Part shown: positions 58,919 through 64,000 of the stretch, one piece after another
How positions within the stretch are numbered: position 1 is the stretch's first letter
How the letters are laid out: each line of letters starts with the position of its first letter
Assembly: GCA_037903475.1 (NCBI GenBank)
Contig: JBAJFG010000111.1
Location: forward strand, 1,054,001 to 1,118,000
Direction of reading: 5' to 3'
Length of the DNA stretch: 64,000 bases
Source of the DNA: Ancylostoma caninum
Lineage: Eukaryota; Nematoda; Chromadorea; Rhabditida; Ancylostomatidae
The notes under the pieces: generated by a model
Told to the model about the DNA's origin: nothing
Seen by the model: the letters and a program-made list of their open reading frames with translations, nothing else
Database searches by the model: none
Made by a program: the position numbers and the translations under genes

Positions 58919-61900
58919 TCACAGGAAAGCAATTATGTCCAGAAAGGCTGCAAATTAAAGAACAACGTCTGGTAGAGCCCGTGAAAACACAAAATGATGG
59001 AAGAGGGATAAGATGAACTCATCCTGAAATAAGCAGAATTATGACTGAAGACTATGATTATTGCTCGAAGTTTGCAGGAAAAAAACTCACCTTCAACAAC
59101 ATTGACTGAGGCACAAGGACTAGAGTCGTTGGAAGGATTGTCGGTTGCAGCTGCCTGCTTCGCAGAAGTGAACAAGCGAGCAAATGGAAGGCAAATCGGA
59201 GGCAATGTCTGCTCCAGAGATGGGGTTGCATGGGTCAAAAGAGGCTTCATGAAGCTAAAACACCACTGGTTCGAGCGAGAGTCACCATTATAAAAGAAAT
59301 CATTTTCTCAGGGCTCGACAATCATTTTCTCAGGTTTTGACAATTTTTCATCCTACTTTTGAACCACTGGCTTTGAGACATGGTCCAAATTTCAGAATAC
59401 GTGACAGAAATTCGAGAGGAATCTAACGATTCGTGCCTTTTTTACCGCAAACTTCGCTCGTACAAATGAGATGTAGCTATATTTTCAGTCTCACAAGTTT
59501 CGCGAAAATAACGCTGACATTCTAATCACACAGAATGAGACAAAGCACCAAGTGACATTGATAACTCAGTCGCACTACATTTAAATAACATTTTTCACAC
59601 AAGAGCTAACATAATGAGCAATATACGCCACTTGAGAGCGCTAAAACCATACCGCATAGCTTCAATAGAAGTTGGTTGAGAAGAACCAGAAGCAAAACAT
59701 GTAACTCACTTTGCATCAAAATTGTACCATTTGCGCGGCAAAAATGCCTTATCCCAAGGATTCGAGCCACTTGGTGTGAGAGGAGTGCCCGCAAGGCGCA
59801 TATCATCAACTTCGCTCTGAAGAATTCAGTCCTCAGGCTCCGGATGCACAGCCATGCAATCAGTAACAACTAACCGGAGGCATATTATTGTCTGTCTCAG
59901 CCCGTGAACGTTCTCCTAAGCAGCCGTGCCTGTAAATGTATACATTGCTAGAGATCTGCTTGAATTACGCGCAGATTATTACTTGATTCCGAGATAATCG
60001 ATCATCCACGACGTCATTCCACCATTGAAGAACACAGTAACCATAACAATGGCAGCAGTAGTAGAACAGATCACCTATACACCGCAACTACATCCATTCG
60101 GAACTTGGAAGCATAAACAAAGCACTTAATAGTACCTGTCGGTTGTCGGTAGCAGTGTTTCGATCAGCAAGTGCAAAAGCCATAGCACCACGAAGGCCGG
60201 CAAACACCAGCATGTGTTGGTAAGAACGTGGAAGACGGGGACGACGACGGAGATTCAACACGAAACTTAGGGGATAAACAAACAGAGCTCGAGCAGCTGT
60301 GATCGAAATCTGGAATGCAAATCTGTTCAAAAACTTCAAAGTAATCCTGCCACTTTTGGTGGAACCATAGATTTGCAAGCAGCAAATATTTTACTGTATA
60401 AAGATACGAATCACATGAACCTTCCCTTCTTCCTTCAGCAATCACTTACCAAAGCAAAGATCAAGAATCCTATGTTCCACTTCTGATTATTCGCCACAAA
60501 GACACTGACACCAATGTAGCAGAATATGAAGCTTTCAAGAACGAACGAAATCATCTGGAAAAGAAACAATCATTTCCAATTATGAACGATCATGCCTAAT
60601 TGCATACCTGGAAAAACTGCTTTGTTGTGTGCTGCGATTCTTCAGAAAGATTGTTATAAGTATAGTGTGCTTGCGAGATTCCACAAAACAACACCGATAC
60701 GATTCCTTAAAATGTATGGGGTACAATTGGCGAGCGGATCATGACAAGCATCGCACAACAGAGATCCCCTATAGGTCGTCAGAATGAAGGGATGAACGTA
60801 CCAGTTAGCCCCACCACCTCCCCAAGAAGGAACGAGATGTAGGAAACGAGGATGAACAGACTACTTTCCAGCAATGGATGCTCAGCAATCGCTGTCATTT
60901 TTGTAATCAATGCATTACCGCATCCAAGCATTGAGCCAAGAAACAGGGAACCTATAAAGCTCATACATGTTTCAACGAATGGAATTCTTAGGTGGCCTTC
61001 AAAATTACGCGTTAGAAGAATAGAAGAACGTCTTACCAAAGAATATGTATGCGAACTTTCCTAAGGCCAATACAATCTCATGCAATCCAACTTCGTCAGC
61101 TGCAGAGAAATTGTCGATAGTACTGAAAAAAAAAAACAAAAGTGCATGGTTAAAAAAAGCACCTTAGCTATCAAACCCCTAAAACCCGATACCTGGATAG
61201 CACAATAGCGACAGCGTCATTAAGAGCACTTTCACCGAAAACAAGCGCGAACAGATCTGCTTCGACATTCATTTCAGCGAAAATTGAGATAACAGTAACT
61301 GAAATATCAGACATAGAAATAGATAAAATGATCAGCGATGCTACATCCGGAGAAGTTTCCTCACCAGGATCAGTGGCAGAAATAACTGCGCCAAAAAACA
61401 ACAACTCTTGGAAACTGAACCCCATTCCAAAGATTTTTGTGAACACATACATCATCGCCCTAAATGATTGGTGATAACCGACAGAGTTAAAGTCCTAGAA
61501 GACTGATACCAATCCTCTATCTTAAAGGATGCGTGTACTACAATAATTGCAGCTTTTTTTTCACTAACATTTTAGTTACACAATGAGGCACAGTCTCAGT
61601 CGATCCAACAATCTATCACTTCGACAGAGACTGCATATGACAAAACTTGTAGTAACATACCCAGTTGCAAAGCAAGATACAGTTGTTCCAATGAAAACAA
61701 AAGCCAAAATACTGCCAATGTTTCGGAAAAAATGTCGTTTTTTGAGACTGTAGCCAGCATTGAAGATGATTGGCGGCAACATAATGTTGAAGAATATCTC
61801 GGGTGAGAATGCACTCTAAATAAAAGACTTAGGATATGACGTGTGTGTGCCCCGTTAAAATCCCAAGAAACTAACTTTCTGCTCAATCTTTTGTTCATTG

Positions 61901-63340
61901 TGCTTCTTCTTATCGGCATAAAAACCTTCCATCAACTCATAATGAAAAGACACTCGAGGAGCTCCTTCTGGTTTAACCTCAAACCTGAAATATCCACTTA
62001 TGGAGCAAACAGGTGAAGAACTCTCTAGGCAATGTTCTAACCTCAAATAATCCGGCGGTTCTTCAACTACTCTGTGATCCTTAAGAACTACATCTAACGT
62101 TTGTGACTGCAACAAACCAATGTCAAAATAGCGAATAACAAAACCAATCAGTAGCCCTGTAACTTGGATACACATAATTATCTACGACGAGTGTTACACT
62201 ACTCGTATCATAGTGTGAATCTTATGGCTAGTGTCAATCCTTCAAGCGAAAAGTGGATGGTACTGTCGCCAAAAGGCTCGCTAGGCGATTCCTATGACTG
62301 CATTTACCTACTAAGCATGAAAAACATTTATAAAAGTAGTTTAAAAAGCTAATCTATAGCGTTCCATCAACGTAATCATTATAATACACGCAAAATGAGT
62401 GGCTCGCAGAACGAATTGAAGCTGAGTTTAATGTTATACTCCAAGTGGAGCATAGCACCCTGCGTCGTCGACGCCGGCGACTAAGACAACAGTGGCCCAT
62501 CGATTGTGAGCGGGTGTCGCCCCAGCGAACTACGATGCAGGGTGCTATCGAAAACTGATACAAAATTTAATAGCGGAAATGTTGAAAGAACAACATTGAA
62601 AACATTTAGATCTAGTAGTACTATCACCTACCGTAGAATAGCGTCAGACCCGTCTCATGCACAAACATGAAACGATAATGCTTGAATAGCCATGACGTAA
62701 GAACAATCACCACAAGCACGGAAATATACGTGAGCAATATGATGGAATCCAAACGGTGAATGATTTCAGCTCTCTGAAAAAAAGTTTGGGGAATGAGAGG
62801 GAACCAGCAGCTCCCATTTCCATCAATCAGTCAGAAGTTACTCTCACGAAGTAAGAGACTCTCTCAAACTAGGCCTACATAGAGGATAAACACTACCACA
62901 ACTGTAAATAGCGTCTCCTTCTTGATTATTTAAAAGATACTACCATTACCGAACTCCTCTCTCCCCCCTCCCTCCATCTCTCTCTCACTCTCTCTCGTTA
63001 TTGCTCGAAGAAGGCCTTCAAAATCCAAAATCGAGTAACAACAGCAACAGCTCTTCTATGAAGATATAACTAGTTCTGATACACTTTCTGCATACACTTT
63101 GACTCAAACCCACTTACGTTTTCAACGAAAGCAAAGGAAAAAGTGCATTCTTTTATAGAATAGCAACAAATCAGCACAGGCCCTTAACAATCTCAAAAAA
63201 AAAAACAATTATCAGGATCAGAACTACAAACTCACATGTTGAGCAGCCATCTCGAGATGGGTCATGTCTTTAGTCATACCCTCAGAGAGATCCATACACA
63301 GCACCACTAGAAGAACGCACAAGATGCGAACGACGTTCAT
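58919..63340 (-). CDS. nhx-5: Endosomal Na+/H+ exchanger, NHE6/7/9 type (NHX-5), 17 exons
   Basis: Multi-pass cation/proton antiporter expected to regulate endosome pH. Exons: 63236-63340, 62632-62773, 62042-62156, 61876-61984, 61661-61815, 61365-61459, 61193-61298, 61037-61122, 60802-60951, 60608-60705, 60450-60554, 60136-60309, 59983-60074, 59875-59929, 59710-59816, 59091-59254, 58919-58947. Phases agree throughout and give about 628 aa. The protein starts with a hydrophobic leader ([14 protein letters not shown]). NHE signatures follow: [48 protein letters not shown] (ion-site Asn267-Asp268), [11 protein letters not shown], and [19 protein letters not shown] at about 457-475. The tail has [16 protein letters not shown], as in NHE6/9. 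The ATG lies right after an acceptor (CTTCCATCAG), suggesting trans-splicing. The last exon is uncertain: either a stop at 58919-58921 or splicing at an overlapping GTGAGT donor. Intron 2 carries a 97-bp palindrome. Confidence 0.93.
62452..62548. repeat. 97-bp palindromic element in nhx-5 intron 2
   Basis: ATAGCACCCTGCGTCG and CGATGCAGGGTGCTAT are inverted with one mismatch. The interior is GC-rich with no frame. Small MITE-like insertion in the intron 62157-62631. Confidence 0.6.
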
Positions 63341-64000
63341 CTGATGGAAGGGTGAATATAGGCATATGCTAATAAACAGCTATAAACAAAGAAATAAGGA
63401 AATAACGGGCCGAACAGTATGAAAAAAATATGGGAATTGTAGCTCACTACACGGTCAACGATCAGTGTCTCTTGCCCTTCGTGACCGGTTACACAACGAT
63501 GTGTTGTTAATGATATGCTCGGAGAGAATCCACGAAACCTACTCTTCCCCATTGTACAATATTCAAATACATACGCTATCGTGTTCTTTTATAACTCGTA
63601 AACATCAAGGGCGGGTCATAAACTGTATAATGGTGAGAATACATGTCAAAAAATGGTGAGCACGTCGAGGTCCATGAGAGCTGCAGCTCAGCACCGACTA
63701 TCTCTTGTCTAGGCGAGAAAGCAGCGCCGAATGACAGATGAAACTCATCCATTTGTTAACAAACCACACATGAAAAAACGCACTCAATTTCCGCAGAGGC
63801 ACAATAAACCGCACGAACCACGACAACCGAGTTCAAGTAGAAGCACCATGCACCCCCTCCTTCAACCCTGATGTGGCAGCGACCCATCGCATTTTTTTTT
63901 CTGTAACTAGTGGTCCCGTAAGCCACTTCATTCTATTGCGGCCCAAAACAGTGGGACCACTGACCTAGTGGGGTCTTTTCTGTGCACTCCAACTCAGCGT
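63341..64000. other. Upstream flank of nhx-5, no gene seen
   Basis: Presumed 5' control region of the minus-strand exchanger gene. The acceptor at 63341-63342 ends it. Short frames only; no promoter motif stands out. Confidence 0.45.

Noticed and set aside
1..64000. CRISPR arrays, bacterial operons, rRNA genes or a virus-like gene set
   Set aside because: No regularly spaced repeats, no Shine-Dalgarno-linked gene runs, no rRNA-like stretch and no viral polymerase or capsid motifs were seen. All recognised genes are spliced nematode genes.

Overview
This window is nuclear DNA of a nematode, most likely a clade V / strongylid (hookworm-type) parasite. The evidence is genes split into many short exons joined by small introns with TTTCAG-type acceptors, nematode-specific gene families (an FLP-26 neuropeptide precursor, an ELT-3-like GATA factor, a SIP-1-like small heat-shock protein), a Tc3-family transposon, and short runs of the nematode telomere unit TTAGGC. 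No bacterial operons, rRNA genes or CRISPR arrays are visible.

I could rebuild seven host genes exon by exon. From left to right they are: (1) prolyl endopeptidase, minus strand, 690-6408, 19 exons, 711 aa; (2) a PIX-1/beta-PIX Rac/Cdc42 exchange factor, minus, 10697-15146, 16 exons, 647 aa; (3) an Hsp20/alpha-crystallin small heat-shock protein, plus, 16894-17481, 3 exons, 155 aa, with a TTCTAGAA heat-shock element upstream; (4) TBCK (pseudokinase + TBC + rhodanese), plus, 19963-25156, 19 exons; (5) an ELT-3-like single-finger GATA factor, plus, 31493-34080, 5 exons, 231 aa; (6) an FLP-26 FMRFamide-like precursor, minus, 36267-41529, 3 exons, 81 aa; (7) an endosomal Na+/H+ exchanger of the NHE6/7/9 (NHX-5) type, minus, 58919-63340, 17 exons, about 628 aa. 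Reading phase is conserved across nearly all junctions, so these genes look intact.

A complete, apparently intact Tc3-type transposon (about 1802-3378) sits in intron 14 of the peptidase gene. Its transposase, once a 48-nt intron is removed, is 329 aa with the DD34E triad at D144/D231/E266. Elsewhere the window is rich in non-autonomous inverted-repeat elements, many of them in introns: a three-copy GC-rich palindromic family of about 120 bp, a 586-bp foldback in TBCK intron 1, and single foldbacks near 36.7, 47.5, 51.9 and 62.5 kb. The most unusual are two copies of a TA-flanked element (47815-48622 and 56005-57212) with terminal inverted repeats of about 155 bp. Each carries two tandem tRNA-like modules (box A and box B present) and telomere-like repeats. 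The second copy lies inside another inverted-repeat element.

The genes do not form one pathway. As far as I recall, pix-1, elt-3, flp-26 and nhx-5 are all X-linked in C. elegans, so the window may be a piece of the ancestral nematode X. The stretch from 41.5 to 58.9 kb holds no gene I can recognise.
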